Source of the DNA: Ryuthela nishihirai
Taxonomy: Eukaryota > Arthropoda > Arachnida > Araneae > Heptathelidae
NCBI GenBank assembly: GCA_038380435.1
Contig: JAWZYU010000010.1
Coordinates: 40,954,135 to 41,018,134, forward strand
DNA length: 64,000 nucleotides
Reading direction: 5' to 3'
The translations under genes and the position numbers were made by a program. How positions within the stretch are numbered: the stretch's first letter is position 1; every line of letters begins with the position of its first letter. Below the pieces are notes generated by a model. That model did not search any database, was not told the DNA's origin, and saw nothing but the letters and a program-made list of their open reading frames with translations. Positions 1 through 11,149 of this stretch are shown here, piece by piece.

Positions 1-1429
1 TTTTCCGTTTCTGTCAGGAAGAAAGGTCAAGGATTTCTTACATCTCCTTCTGAAATGATTCAGGCCATCCATAAATTGAAGCCCAACAAGGCTTCAGGTC
101 CCGACAACATCTCTACTAGGATGCTGAAGCACCTCCCAAAAAAGGCCATCACTCATCTGTTTAATTTTTTTAATTTCCTCCTCCGGCACCATATCTTTCC
201 GGAGGTTTGGAAGAATGCCTATGTCAGGTTGATTCATAAACCGGGTAAGGACCCTTCTTTCCCTATCAGCTATCGCCCGTCAGTCTGCTTTCCTGTTTGG
301 GAAAACTGTTTGAGAGAATTATACTCAACAGATTGGATGAATTCCTGTCCACTCATCCTGTATTACCAGATTCGCAATTTGGTTTCAGGCGCAAGAGATC
401 GACACAACATCAGGTTCTCAGAGTGGTCGAAACTATTGCTGCAGCACTAAACAGAAAAGAGACAGTTGCTGCGGTCTTTCTGGACGTGGCCAAGGCCTTT
501 GACCGTGTCTGGATGGACGGCCTGATTTACAAACTAACCAAGATAGGGATTCCTACGCGCCTTACCCGTATTCCCCAATCGTACCTTTCAAATCGAACTT
601 TTCAAATTCACGTCAAATCCTCCATCTCTATTAAGAGAGTAATGGCCGTTGGAGTTCCACAAGACTCTCTCCTAGGCCCTACTCTCTTCGCATTGTATCT
701 TTATTATATTCTAACATTTGATCGAATTGTCATAGCTCAATATGAGGACGATATTGCTCTCATCTCCCATTCTCTGGGAGTTGAGTTTGCAATCAGGAGA
801 CTCCAGAATTGTCTGGATTTAATGGAATCCTGGTATGATAAATGGAAAGTGAAACTAAACACTGAAAAAAGTAACGCCATCCTTTTCAGTGGCAAGAGAA
901 TTAATAACTCTCAAACTTTACTACTTTTGAATGAATCTAATACATGGCAAGATACTGTTAAATATTTAGGAGTTACCTTGCACAAAAAGCTCTAGTGGGA
1001 TCCCCACATATATGGGATCATCACCAAGGTGAATATTGTCAGATGTCAGCTGGGACCTCTTCTCAGACGAAATTCTGTTCTATCTATTGACCAAAGCTAT
1101 TGCTTTATCACATGGTCATCAGACCCATCATTTCATATGCTTCGCCAATTTGGGCGAACACAACTCCTACCAACATCCACAAGATCCAGGTCTTGCAAAA
1201 TAAGATCTTGCGATGTGCGGTCGATGCCCCATGGTTCGTAACTAATAGACAGCTACACAAAGACCTGGGCATCGATCACATCTATTCTTATATTAAGTTT
1301 ATTTCGCGTGGTTTCTTCGAATCAGTTCGATCCAACCCGCATGTGATTATATCTTGCCTTTTTGACTACAATCATGAAGTCAAGAGGTCTAAAATGATGG
1401 CTTTCAGCACAGAAAGTTATCCATTTTAG
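1..1429 (+). pseudogene. Jockey-like reverse transcriptase, broken
   Basis: Would copy the element RNA into DNA at a nicked target. Reading starts in frame 1 (KPNKASGPDN, PKKAITHLFN, HKPGKDPSFP), loses one base just after the SYRP codons near 280-290, and continues in another frame with KLFERIILNRL, FLDVAKAFDRVW and GVPQDSLLGP. The catalytic YADD box is changed to YEDD (741-752), a TAG stop sits at 993-995, and another frame change lies near 1100 before the conserved C-terminal block (APWFVTNRQLHKDLGIDH). At least two frameshifts, one nonsense codon and one active-site substitution make it inactive. Confidence 0.85.
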
Positions 1430-1500
1430 GTCTCTTGTGCATCCTTATACTTTGTTGTTTTTTGATTTCTTGCCTTCAGGGGCCTACGATATTTAAGGTG
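1..1500 (+). mobile_element. Jockey-like LINE, 3' part, cut by left window edge
   Basis: The reverse transcriptase half of a non-LTR retrotransposon that already reads in frame at base 1, so the element starts outside the window. It is the same family as the element at 51.4-60.27 kb: both share the SYRP block, an LLRVVE-like or VLRVVE block, a WYDKWK block and a C-terminal APWFVTNR block. The coding part ends near 1429. I cannot fix the 3' end exactly; about 1500 is an estimate. Confidence 0.85.
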
Positions 1501-1830
1501 GTTTACTTTACTATTGATTTACACTGATGCCAATTAGGTACATGCTAAGATGGAGGAGGTTATGGGTACTTTTGTACCTGGTACTCCATAGACGAATTAC
1601 CGATCTACGATCTACGTGTTTGTTTCTGTGATTATTTAGGTGTGCGTTTGTGTTTGCTTGTGTGTCTCTCCGCTTATGCACTCGGCCCCCAGAACAGCTA
1701 TGTGCACCCAGGGGAAGATTATAGACTATGTGTGAACCCCGAGGGGGTCAACAAAACTGGATGGACAGGTTTGAATATCTCGAAATTCCCAAAGATTTAA
1801 CATTAACGGTTAAAATCTGGTGTCTCTCGT
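1500..1830. other. Non-coding stretch with no recognised feature
   Basis: About 330 bases between the Jockey-like coding end and the minisatellite. No ORF or repeat is recognised. It could be the 3' untranslated tail of the Jockey-like element, but it does not match the short tail of the copy at 60.1-60.27 kb. Confidence 0.4.
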
Positions 1831-2598
1831 AGACCTAGCATTGGCAGTTATTCAAAATAACGCGGGGAGTGCCATCTACTACCAGGTTAGGGAATTTCAG
1901 ACTTTCCCTAAAGACGAGGAGAAAAAATTCCTGGCAGGGGGGGAGGAGAACGAATAAATTTTAATGAGTATTTTAATGAAAGCTGCCGGCGTGGGGAGTG
2001 CAATTTACTCTATGCCTTAGAGAGTTTTAGGCCTTCCCTGGAAGCGGGAGATAAAATTTTTACCAGGAGGGAGCAGAGGCGGGAATTGAAACGATCGTAA
2101 TGAATTTATGCCAAATGAAAGCTTCATGCGTGGGGAATGCAATCTGCTGTGTACCTTAGAGAGTTTTAGACCTCCCCTAAAAGAGGATGATGGAATAATT
2201 ATTGGGGGGAGTTGAAATACCTTAGTGAGTTTTATGTCACATGAAAGCTCCCGGTGTGGGGAGCGCCATCTACTATGTACTCTAGAGTAGGGGTTCTCAA
2301 CGTGGGGTACGTGGTAAAATTTTTTAGGGTACGCCGTGAGAGCTCAAGGCTCGCTAGATCTAGTAACAAAGTAGCTAAGTTGGCATTGTTATACTATAAC
2401 TATAGTTTTATCTATCGATACAAGGGGTACACCAGTTACATACACATTTCCACGGGTATGTGAATCATAAAATGTTGAAAACCATTGCTCTAGAGAGTTT
2501 CAAACCTCCCATGAAAGGGAGGATAAACTTTGTATTTCGGGGGAGGGGATAAATTGTAAGGAATTTTATGTCAAATGAAAGCTTCTGAGGTGTGAATT
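1830..2598. repeat. Minisatellite S1, left block
   Basis: Degenerate tandem repeat with a period of roughly 120-150 bp. Each unit carries a block like GTGGGGAGTGCCATCTACTA, then GAGAGTTTCAGACCTCCC, then a G-rich run, then GAGTTTTATGCCAAATGAAA. Units are recognisable near 1866, 1980, 2118, 2245 and 2580. The last is interrupted by the RTE-like LINE, and the array resumes at 6194. One unit contains a hAT MITE. Confidence 0.8.
2288..2487. mobile_element. hAT-type MITE, copy 1
   Basis: 200-bp non-coding element flanked by the exact 8-bp duplication CTCTAGAG (2280-2287 and 2488-2495). The ends are imperfect inverted repeats of the GGTTCTCAAC type (GGGGTTCTCAACG at the left; GTTGAAAACCATTG at the right). 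8-bp duplications and this terminus are typical of hAT MITEs. A related copy lies at 6339-6570 at the same position within a minisatellite unit. Confidence 0.8.
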
Positions 2599-2633
2599 CA
2601 TCATCATCATCATCATCCTCAAGCAGCCATGGG

Positions 2634-4187
2634 CTACGGAGGTCCAACCAGACCGTGCAATTTAGTTCTCCAAGCAAGTCTATCCTGAGCTACATCTACT
2701 GCATCTGGCCACTGCACACCAATTCTAACAAGGTCTTGTTTGACATTGTCTGCCCACCGCATCCTACGTCTCCCCTTCTTTCTGAGGCCTTTAGGCACAC
2801 TGTTCATAACCCTATTCGCCAATCTATAATTATTCATACGGGAAACATGGCCAAACCAACGGAGTCTCTCTCTGCACAATATGCTGCTTAAAGGAGGTTG
2901 CAAACTCCTTTGCCTAATCTCATCATTAGTTACAAAGTTGAGCCACCTAATGCCCAAGATACTGCGTAAGCATCTGGAATCAAAAGCATCTAGTTTCCTG
3001 TTATCTTGTTTACAAAGTGTCCAAGTTTCACTACCATAACTAACACTAGAAATAACCAAACTATTATACAGTCTAATTTTAGTCTTTAGGTGTATACGCC
3101 TATTTCTCCACACTCTCCATAGGTTCTTAAAAGTCCCGGCAGCAATCCCTATTCGTCTGTTAATCTCATGCCGCACATCACCATTATCTGTTACATAGCT
3201 CCCAAGATAATTAAACTGTGACACCTGCTCAAGACTGCAACCATTCAGATTAACTGAATCACAGCCTGCCTGACCAATTTTCATCACTTTAGTTTTGTCT
3301 CTGTTTATAACCAAACCTACTCTACTACCAGTCTCATCAACAGCTCGAATGAAAGAATTCATCTCATCAACATCATTTGCCAAAAGGGCTAAATCATCAG
3401 CATAATCTAAATCAGAAATTTTCGTATCTCCAGCCCATTTAAGGCCAAAATCTTTCCCTTGAAGTGAATTTCGCATAACATAATCAATAACCAAGCTAAA
3501 GAGAAAAGGAGACAAAATGCACCCTTGTCGAACACCAGAAGTAATGCTAAACCAATTGCTACAAGCCTTACCAACTCTCACACACGACTCAGTGTTATTA
3601 TAGAGAGCTTTCATAATGTTAACTAACTTGTCTGGTATACCATATGATCTCACAATCAACCACAAATTATGACGATCAACAGAGTCGAAAGCCTTTTTGA
3701 AATCAACAAAGCTAGCAACCAAAGGTTTCTGAAACTCTAAACATTTCTCAAGAATCTGCCTAAGTGAAAATATCTGATCCACACATCCCCTACCACTTTT
3801 GAATCCACATTGCTCATCACGCAATTGACTGTCAACCAGATTCTTAATTCTATTAGAAACTTTACTAGAAAGAACTTTACCTGGAACAGAGAGTAGGCTG
3901 ATACCCCTATAGTTATCACAAGAACTGTGATCACCTTTTTTGAAAATAGGGATAACAATAGCTCTGGTAAAATCCTTAGGAACCATGCCTTTATCATAAA
4001 AGATATTCAGAATTTCAGTCATCCAAGTGGTAACCGAAACATTCCCAGCTCTAAGCATTTCCGTAGTAATTTCATCTACCCCTGGGGATTTATAAAGTTT
4101 AAGTTTAGAAACAGCCAAAATAACTTCAGATTGTGTTATAGGTCCAACATTAAAGCCACCAATGCATCTATCATCATTGCATAACAA
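2634..4187 (-). pseudogene. RTE-like reverse transcriptase domain, copy A
   Basis: 517 residues covering all RT blocks: KSPGVDEITTEML, PIFKKGDHSSCDNYRGISLL, the FKSGRGCVDQIF block, FVDFKKAFDSVDR, the GVRQGCILSPFLF block and an intact catalytic DYADDLALLAND. A C-terminal GSETWTLCKQDNRKLDAFD block and a RWFGHVSRMNN block follow. It is uninterrupted over this span, but a one-base insertion near 4180 separates it from the upstream linker at 4174-4788, so the endonuclease-RT polyprotein cannot be made. Confidence 0.87.
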
Positions 4188-5515
4188 TGGGAGTAGAACT
4201 AACTACATTGTTTAGAACATCACTGAAATGCTCAGCCCACCTAGCCATGACAGAATTCTCCCCTTCTATAACCTTACCTTGTTTATCCTTCAATCCTTGT
4301 ATGCCTGTCCGTTTTCTACCACACAAAACATTAACTATCTGGTACAGCTCTCTGCTGTTGTGCTGTCTAACTGCTTCCTCGGCTTTGTCAGCCAAACCAT
4401 CAAGCCAAAGATTCTTATCAGCAGCTAACTGATCCTTTACAAGTTTATTAAGGTCTCTGTAATGCTTTCTATTAGGACTAGTAGGGTATTGATTAAGGGC
4501 ATTCCTGCAGTTCTTTCTTTCCGAAATAAGCTCAAGTGCCTTATCACTCAGATAATTTTGCCTCTTCTGCTCCTTTTTTCCTAAAAGAGTACTGTTAGTG
4601 TCCAAAAAAGCCTGTTTAAAATGATCCCATTCTTCCTCAACTTCAGTAGTAAGCAAACCATGACTGTCATAATGACTAAGTAACCTATCATGGTAAGCTT
4701 TGGCTACAACTGGATCTTTCAGAGCTTCAGTATTAAAAGTAAATTTTTTAACCCTAGCACAACACTTTTTAAGTTTAAGTTGCAACACACTTTTAACAAT
4801 GTAATGGTCAGATCCAATTTCAGCTCCCCTTTATGCCCTGGTATTCCTAACAGAACTAGCCCATTTGCTGTTAATTAATATGTAATCAATCATGTCCTTA
4901 TGCAGCCCATCAGGTGAAACCCATGTGTACTTATGTATGTCGCGGTGTTTGTAATAAGTGTTAGTTATTCTGAATCCATTGAGTTTACTTACCTGTAGGA
5001 TACGTTGCCCATTGCCATTGCAGCTACCAATACCAAAAGGGCCTATTACTCCTCCCCAAAGGGCAGAGTCAGTACCAACTTTGGCATTGAAGTCACCAAG
5101 AACAAGGGTAATATCTCCTTTCTTGACAGAATTCAAAATATCCTGAAGTTGTTCATAAAACCTATCCTTCTGATCCTCATCGGCATCCTCAGTGGTGGCA
5201 TAACAGCAGATAACATTCAAGTCTTTAACGCTTGTCTGAAATTTTGCTGTAAGAAACCTTTCATTAATGCACTCATATCCTAGAAGAGCATCACTAGCGT
5301 GTCTGCTGAGAAGCAGACCCACGCCTTGGTGATGCTTATTGTCGTCAATCCCTGAAAAGAGAAATTTAAGATTATTTTTAAGAATCTGACCTTTATCTGT
5401 CTATCTGGTCTCTTGCAAGCCGAGAATATCTAAATTATAACGGTGGAATTCTTGTGTGAGGACATCAAGAGAAAAAGCTCTGTGCAGAGTCCTCACATTT
5501 CAACTACCTATGGAG
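4174..5515 (-). pseudogene. RTE-like endonuclease and linker, copy A
   Basis: APE-type endonuclease that would nick the target. Read on the minus strand it begins near 5515 with an NVRTL motif directly after a TGA (probably a mutated TGG, since W precedes NVRTL in many relatives), then NLDILGLQETR, LVLGDFNAKVGTD, WVSPDGLHKDMIDYIL and, after an in-frame TAA at about 4831, GSDHY. The corresponding codon is TAT in copy B, so the TAA is a point mutation. The linker 4174-4788 follows and ends at the frameshift before the RT domain. Confidence 0.8.
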
Positions 5516-6193
5516 AGAAAATGGTTAGTGGGATGTTTAAAGAAACTATGTTTATTGAGAGAGGGAATGCCGACAATATCAAACAGCCCCCAAATCGCAG
5601 ACATGGGGCAAAGACCCGTTCCCCCACTACTAAAGGCTGAAGCCATCTACACTGGAAGACTTCCTCCAATGTAGAATTTGACGATGCCAATAGAAGCAAA
5701 GAGTTCAGGTGCCTGCGATGACTTCTGCTCAGGATTATCCACCAGCTGATAAACATATCCTGTGAATCTATTCACTTGGGGCTGTCAACCCACAAACAAA
5801 CAGAAAACACAGCGGAAGATTTTCCCTCCACAGAAGCCCACCAGTGCAGCAAAATCAGGATCCATAATCAAGCTCAGAGCCATATATCTGTCCAGTCCAG
5901 TAGGTTTATATGGTCAGCACCAGGACCCTGTGTGGTTGACCACTCCTCAGCAGGGTAGAAAAAAAAGAATAGTAGCCATAGTTGTCCAGATCAGTAGGCC
6001 ACACTAATCTGGCAGCCCTCCCCTTCCGTTCACTTCCACAAGAGAGTATCTCTTTTGAAAGTTACTAACAGTCCGCACCACGAGAAGGCGGGGTCGGACA
6101 TTAGGTGTTAGGCCTGGCCGGTTCTATGCATCATCACAGGGGATTGGTGCATAGCTCTCCTTCCAGTGACTACCTAGCTACCATTTACAGACC
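5516..6193 (-). other. 5' untranslated part of RTE-like copy A
   Basis: About 680 bases between the first recognisable endonuclease codons and the 5' target-site duplication. No conserved protein is recognised on either strand. It belongs to the element because the duplication GAGGTGTGAATT lies immediately outside it. Confidence 0.6.
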
Positions 6194-7330
6194 GAGGTGT
6201 GAATTGCCAACTATTATATGTTTTAGAGAGTTTCAGACCTCCTCTGGAAGAGGTTAATAGGGGAGGGGAACGAAACGATCCTAGTGAATATTATGCCAAA
6301 TGAAAGCTTTCGGCGGCGCTCTACTACATACATTAGATTAGGGGTTCTCAATATGGAGTACGCAGTAAAATTTTTTGGGGTACGCCGTGAGAGCTCAAAA
6401 GTTGCTAGATCTAGTAGCAAAGTTTTATTCCCATTGTTATACTATAACTATAGGGTATATTTATTGTTATCTATACTATAGGGTATGTTAACTATAGGGT
6501 ATATTTATTATATCCCATTGTTATACTATAACCAGGGGGTACGTGAAGTATAAAAGGTTGAGAACCACTGCCTTAGAGAGTTTCAGACATCCCCTACAAG
6601 AGAATTATGAAATATATATTCGGTGTGGGGTGGGAGTTGAACGATATTAGCGAGTTTTAAACCTCCCGTAAAAGTGAAGAATGAAATTTTTATACCGGGG
6701 GGAGAGGGTAATAAGCGATGGTAATAAGATCTATGCCAAATAAAAGGTTACGACATGGAGAGTGCCATCTACTAATACTCTGGAGAGTTTCAAACCTTCC
6801 GTGAAAGCGGAGGATAAACTTTTTATCGTGGGGAGGGGATAAGTTGTAGTGAGTTTTATGCCAAATGAAAACTTCCGACATGGGGAGTGCCATCTATTGT
6901 ATACTCTAAAGAGTTTCAGATTTCCCGTAAAGTGGAGGATGAAATTTTGTGCGCCGATGTTGAACGATCGTAATGAGTTTTAGCCCGCGTGGGAGCTCAA
7001 TCTACTATATACTTCATAGAGTTAGTAAGTTTCAGGACTCGCCTAAACGAGGATGAAATTTTCATTGAGGCAGGAAAGGTTGGGGGGGGGGGGGAGCAAT
7101 CGTGATGAGTTTTATGGCAATGAAAGTTTCTGGCGTAGGGAGGGCGATCTACTATATATCAACTTAGAAAGTTTCAGACTTCTCCAAAAGAATTCCCCAA
7201 CAGAAATTTTTAACAGAGTGTTGCGGATGGGGAGGGGGGGGGGGATAAGAAACAATCGAAATGAATTTTATGCAAAAAAAAGTTTTGCGACGTGGGGATT
7301 ACCATCTACTCTACACTTTAGATAGTTTGA
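6194..7330. repeat. Minisatellite S1, right block
   Basis: Continuation of the array at 1830-2598 beyond the LINE insertion. Units are recognisable near 6200, 6310, 6745, 6868, 6985, 7120 and 7275 by the shared GAGAGTTTCAGACCTCC and GCCAAATGAAA blocks. It contains a second hAT MITE and G-runs (near 7081-7091 and 7231-7241). Short ORFs here are repeat artefacts. Confidence 0.8.
6339..6570. mobile_element. hAT-type MITE, copy 2
   Basis: About 232 bp, beginning TAGGGGTTCTCAAT and ending GGTTGAGAACCACTG, clearly related to the MITE at 2288-2487 (shared GGGTACGCCGTGAGAGCTCA core). The flanking octamers CATTAGAT and CCTTAGAG match at 6 of 8 positions. It contains a local duplication of an ACTATAGGGTATATTTATT motif. 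Confidence 0.75.
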
Positions 7331-7893
7331 GATCCGAGCAATGTTGGGTAATTGTGTTAGTGCTAAATATTTGGAAGTTATGTAATGGGGAGTGGGTGGG
7401 AAAAAAAAGCAACTTTTTTGATTTAAAAGATATTCGAAAAATTTTTTTGGGTGGGATAGTTACAAAAGGAATATTACTATTTGCATTTTCCTAGTCGTCC
7501 ATTGGTACGAATTTCCACAGTTAAAGCGTGAAAATATCGGAAAATGACAGACTTTATTCTCTTTGAAAAAGAACATTTTATATTCGTCAGATGCGGTATG
7601 TTATTCTTCTGGTTAATTTATATTTTCTGCTACTTTTTTTGGTAGCACAATCAAATCATCCGAGTTAAAATAAAAAAAAAATGGTTTTTCGTCTTCGAAT
7701 CAAATTTCACTCCTTTAGGGCATTTGTATAACACTCTTTGAAATTTATTTCTATCAATGAATCCCAACTTATCCGTGACTGCAATAATTGTAAAGGTGCA
7801 ATTGATACAGTGGATAACATTTAAGAATTTATATAATCGAATCAAAACTCTCGGCCCTAATAATATTTTGCTGACTACTGGTAGGATAAATGG
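7331..7893. other. Non-coding, partly repeated
   Basis: AT-rich with no gene recognised. Bases 7530-7600 (AAAATGACAGACTTTATTCTCTTTG and following) resemble 10880-10950 and 50805-50870, so part of this stretch belongs to an old dispersed repeat. Confidence 0.5.
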
Positions 7894-7903
7894 CTTCTGA
7901 GCA

Positions 7904-8291
7904 GGGTTGGGTTGTTTTACCTCTGAGCGGCACTTTTTTGCACACCATGGGCTAAATGGCCAGGTCACAAGGACCCCGAAGGCTCAGAGAAGGTTGGGGG
8001 AGGGGACCCACTGGAACAGCTGTTGGGAGACAGATGGTAGCCTCCCGTCAAGGCCATCCAGCGTGTTCTTTAACGTGCACAGGGTATGGCTCTCCCGTAC
8101 ACGGGGCCACGGCTTAACGTCCCATCCGACGGACGGCGGCCTTTCCAAGCCCATCGGTGTCCCCTACTGACCGTGGGCAGGGCGGGGAATTTTGCGGAGA
8201 TAAATCTCAACGCTGACCCAGCTGGGACTCGAACCTGGGAACTACAGATTACGAGCCTGGCGCGCTACCGACTGAGCCATCCCCGCCCCAC
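7904..8291 (-). mobile_element. SINE family 1 (tRNA-derived)
   Basis: 388-bp SINE read on the minus strand: a tRNA-like head with box A (TGGCTCAGTCGGTAGCGCGC) and box B (GGTTCGAGTCCCAGC), then a roughly 300-bp body ending in CAACCCAACCC. A 10-bp duplication CTTCTGAGCA flanks it (7894-7903 and 8292-8301), proving retroposition. Other copies are at 19500, 27622, 39091, 43616 and 61041. ORFs inside are not genes. Confidence 0.92.
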
Positions 8292-8301
8292 CTTCTGAGC
8301 A

Positions 8302-9231
8302 TGAAGAGAGAAAAAGAGGGGTTTGGTAAGAGTTATTTCATGAGATGTTTATTTAGGAACTGTGATTTGAATTACAAATGCCGTCTAATATAAGTTCTTG
8401 GTAATCACATAGGTTTCTCAAACCGATTATTAGTATTGTTATTGCAACAATGCAAAAAAATCTAAAAAGTATCGGGTGAAGATTAAAAAACAGCAGAAGA
8501 AAATATTGTATCTGTTCTCACTCTTCAGGTACAAAATATTCAATTAAATGTGATATGTACTTTAAATTTAAATATCCAGGTTACTTTACCACAAAAACAT
8601 TAATGTACATAAAGTCCTAATAATGAAATACTGACTACAATGATTATAGTACTAATATTTCTTGTTAGGTAAAATATATCTTTCATTTCAAAATATGCTT
8701 CATATTTTCTTACATTAAGTGAAACTGATTTTATCCATTAAATAACTACCAATAAACTACAAAATATAAAATGTTGGTATTCTGAAAATAAAGTGGGTCG
8801 AAACTGACCCTATTTGGCCTATCGTGTAACAAAATTATTTTGGTCCTTCGAGGGTTAATATGATTTCTGGTTTGGCAAGAATTTAACAAAAAATAACATT
8901 TGCTCTTCAGTTAGTACCTTAATTATAGTTAGGCGAAAAATAATTATTTTTTCTTAAACGAAATGTATACTGAAACGTGTTTGAAATCAATCAAGTGCTG
9001 ATAATGAAGTCAAATGCGTTCGACTATAAAGGACAACATGAGCCTTAGATATGCATGCTTTGACTACTCAAAATCAGCATCAGGCAAGGCATTTAAAGCA
9101 AGTTTAATATCTCTTTTAATAAATTTATAGTATTATACAATAAAAATATATTGTCTATGCATTTATTGCTTGTAAATTTGGATTATTGAGATGCATGTTT
9201 GTTAACTGCGTGAAACAGAGGAAGTCAACAT
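8302..9231. other. Non-coding, possible piggyBac-type terminus
   Basis: AT-rich with no gene. Around 8795-8858 there is a GGGTCGAAACTGACCC palindrome followed by CCTTCGAGGG next to TTAA, a layout resembling a piggyBac-type transposon end. No partner end was found. Confidence 0.35.
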
Positions 9232-9760
9232 TTGAGGGTCGTTCAAATGAAAAGTGGACAACCCCTATATTTGGGTAATATAGGGAATGATCTTTGTACC
9301 CCCCCCCCCTCACACAGGGAAACAGGTATACATAGAAGGTATTCGTCAGTACTAGAATCAGGGGCAAGTATCGGCTCGAACTTGATAGACGCTGTGTGGA
9401 TTTCAAACATACCCCGCACCGAAGCATCCAAAGTCGAACATTGTGCGGTACCCTGATGTTTTAATATGACTTTCAGTTGTTGAATTTCTGGGCCATGATG
9501 ACACCACCAACTCTCAAAGATATCGCGAAACTTTAGGAAGGTTGGCAATGAAGTCAAAACTCCCAGGACTTTTGGGCAAAGCGGTTGTTTTGTCAGTTCC
9601 CATACTGCTCAATTAATAGTAACATTGAACAGCTATCATTGAGAGTGCCCAGAACACCCTTCCTACAGTCCTCATCTCTTCCCATGTGATTTTCACATTT
9701 TCAATCCTTTGAAAAAAGCCACGAACGAAAGCAAGTTCGAATGGGACGAAGTGGTGCAGT

Positions 9761-10266
9761 CAGAGCCGTCGCCAGATTAAATCGCGCCTGAGGCAAACAA
9801 TTAAATATCGTCCCTGATGGATTATAAGACAAAAATATAAGAAAATCTCCAAATGTTATTTTATTACAAGAGAAACATTAATGCAAAACCATTATATAAT
9901 AATATTAATTAAATGTTTGCTCTACGGGGATATCGCACAATAAAACTGTTTATAAGCTCTTCTAAATTTAAATTATAAGCTATGTCCACCTCTATCAATG
10001 TAGTTGCTAGACCAACCAATCTTTCTTGGGTCATTGCTGTTCGCAAATAATTTTTAATCAGTTTAAACTTGGAAAAACTCCTTTCCGCACTTGGTACGCT
10101 AACAGGAATTGTTAACAATATCCTAATTGTTAACAATAATCCCCAAAATGATAAATATAACGTAAATTAAGCAAAACTGGTTAAGGAAGAGTAAAAGTGA
10201 ATGGGTGAACCATCACAGGCGCCGTAAGGCAGGCTGCCTCTATGCTACACCCTGTCGACGGTACTG
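9761..10266 (-). mobile_element. Small non-autonomous hAT inside the mariner relic
   Basis: 506 bp flanked by a perfect 8-bp duplication GGTGCAGT (9753-9760 and 10267-10274). The ends are inverted repeats: CAGAGCCGTCGCCAG at the left, and CAGTACCGTCGACAG when the right end is reverse-complemented. On the minus strand, 9909-10136 encodes a 75-residue hAT C-terminal dimerisation fragment (PVSVPSAERSFSKFKLIKNY). The N-terminal DNA-binding and catalytic parts are deleted, so it would need transposase from elsewhere. Confidence 0.85.
9909..10136 (-). pseudogene. hAT transposase C-terminal dimerisation fragment
   Basis: 75 codons with the SAERSFSK core and LRTAMTQERLVGLA, which match the hAT/ZMYM1-type dimerisation region. 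Only the last domain remains; the rest of the transposase is absent from the 506-bp element. The initial M is an artefact of ORF calling. Confidence 0.75.
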
Positions 10267-10450
10267 GGTGCAGTGCACAGTAACAGAATTCCTCAAACAA
10301 CAGCCAAAGTCATTCTACGAACAGGTTATCATGTTGTTAACTTCAGGTTGGGACAAATGTCTCAACGCATGAACAATATCTATAAATATATAAATAAATC
10401 CCTTATGCTTTATTTTCAAATTTACACTTTTCATTTCAACAACTCTTAAT

Positions 10451-10957
10451 TAAAGGAAAAGTGACCATTAGTGAAAATAATACTAACATTTAATCTAAAC
10501 TTTCAGTAAACTCTTGAATACAATTTTCAATAAACCCAAATATAATGTGGGGTTGTGGTTAAAGTAAATGTAAATTCGCATTTAGATTAGTCACCAAATA
10601 TTTTTGATCATTTAACCGAATGGTTTGTAGCTCGTTTTCAAAAATTAGCTATTGTTTACACTTTGTCGTCTTTCTATCTGTCCGCCTGTAGACATTCAAA
10701 TGTTTTGTTTTTAGATAAATGAAAAATTAATTTTGGATACTAAAGAATATTAGCATTTTCCTTCCTTTAATGTTGGAAAAAGTTTAAGACTTTAAAAAAA
10801 ACTATTGTAAATGATCTGTTTATTTCAGAATTTTGAAATTTGGATGGTAGAGTTACATTGAAGTAAAGAAGAAGGTTCTAAAATCGCAAAATGACAAACT
10901 TATTCTCTATGAAAATGAGCCTTTTTTGTATGAAATATTTGCCAGAGACGATATATT
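10451..10957. repeat. Old dispersed repeat, no gene
   Basis: Bases about 10625-10950 resemble 50633-50880: both have GTTCGTTTTCAAAAA or CTCGTTTTCAAAAATTAGCT, then GTCTGTC/CTGTCCGCC, then AATTGACGAAAC/AAATGACAAACTTATTCTCT. No protein similarity is recognised. The family is unidentified. Confidence 0.5.
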
Positions 10958-11149
10958 AAAAAAATAAATAAATACCCTCTCAAGCAGCTGCTTACCACAG
11001 AGGTCTGACAGGAGCCTGTCAGTTAATATGCCATAGTAGAAGGTCTGAGAGGATGGCACTCCTCAGCAGAAAAACGACACAAACAGCCATGCCTTACCCG
11101 GGGCTCAAACCCAGATCAGTAGCCAAGCGCGCTAACTACTCGGCCATAG
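10958..11149 (-). mobile_element. SINE family 2 (tRNA-derived)
   Basis: Read on the minus strand: a tRNA-like head with GGCCGAGTAGTTAGCGCGCT (box A) and a degenerate box B, a body containing GCTGAGGA and GACAGGCTCCTGTCAGACC, and an AT-rich TATTTATT tail. Other copies are near 16421, 29386, 29789, 31361, 35003, 40871 and 60269. All are in minus orientation. Confidence 0.85.

Larger units (their letters stand above)
2599..6193 (-). mobile_element. Full-length RTE-like LINE (copy A)
   Basis: Non-LTR retrotransposon of about 3.6 kb with one APE-type endonuclease plus reverse transcriptase reading frame, ending in a short (ATG)n tail (TCATCATCAT on the + strand from 2599). The 12-bp sequence GAGGTGTGAATT flanks it on both sides (2587-2598 and 6194-6205), so both ends of the insertion are defined. 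The single-ORF layout and microsatellite tail fit the RTE clade; that assignment is tentative. Two 5'-truncated copies of the same family are at 13588-15945 and 24999-26378. Confidence 0.88.
9232..10450 (+). mobile_element. Decayed mariner-like element, interrupted by a small hAT
   Basis: The left end GAGGGTCGTTCAAATGAAAAGTGG (9234-9257) is the inverted partner of ACTTTTCATTTCAACAACTC at 10427-10446. A transposase C-terminal relic is visible near 10290-10360 (translated QFLKQQPKSFYEQG). A related 3' end, also ending in the same terminus, is at 31750-32018. The element is split by a hAT insertion at 9761-10266. No intact transposase frame remains. Confidence 0.7.

Noticed and set aside
2592..2891. 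+ strand ORF with serine run (also 24981-25292 and 15654-15983 minus)
   Set aside because: Antisense shadow of the RTE-like RT C-terminus and its (ATG)n tail.
7904..8298. tRNA gene from perfect boxes A and B
   Set aside because: The tRNA-like head continues into a shared 300-bp body with target duplications, and the same head occurs six times; it is a SINE, not a tRNA gene. The same applies to the family 2 heads.
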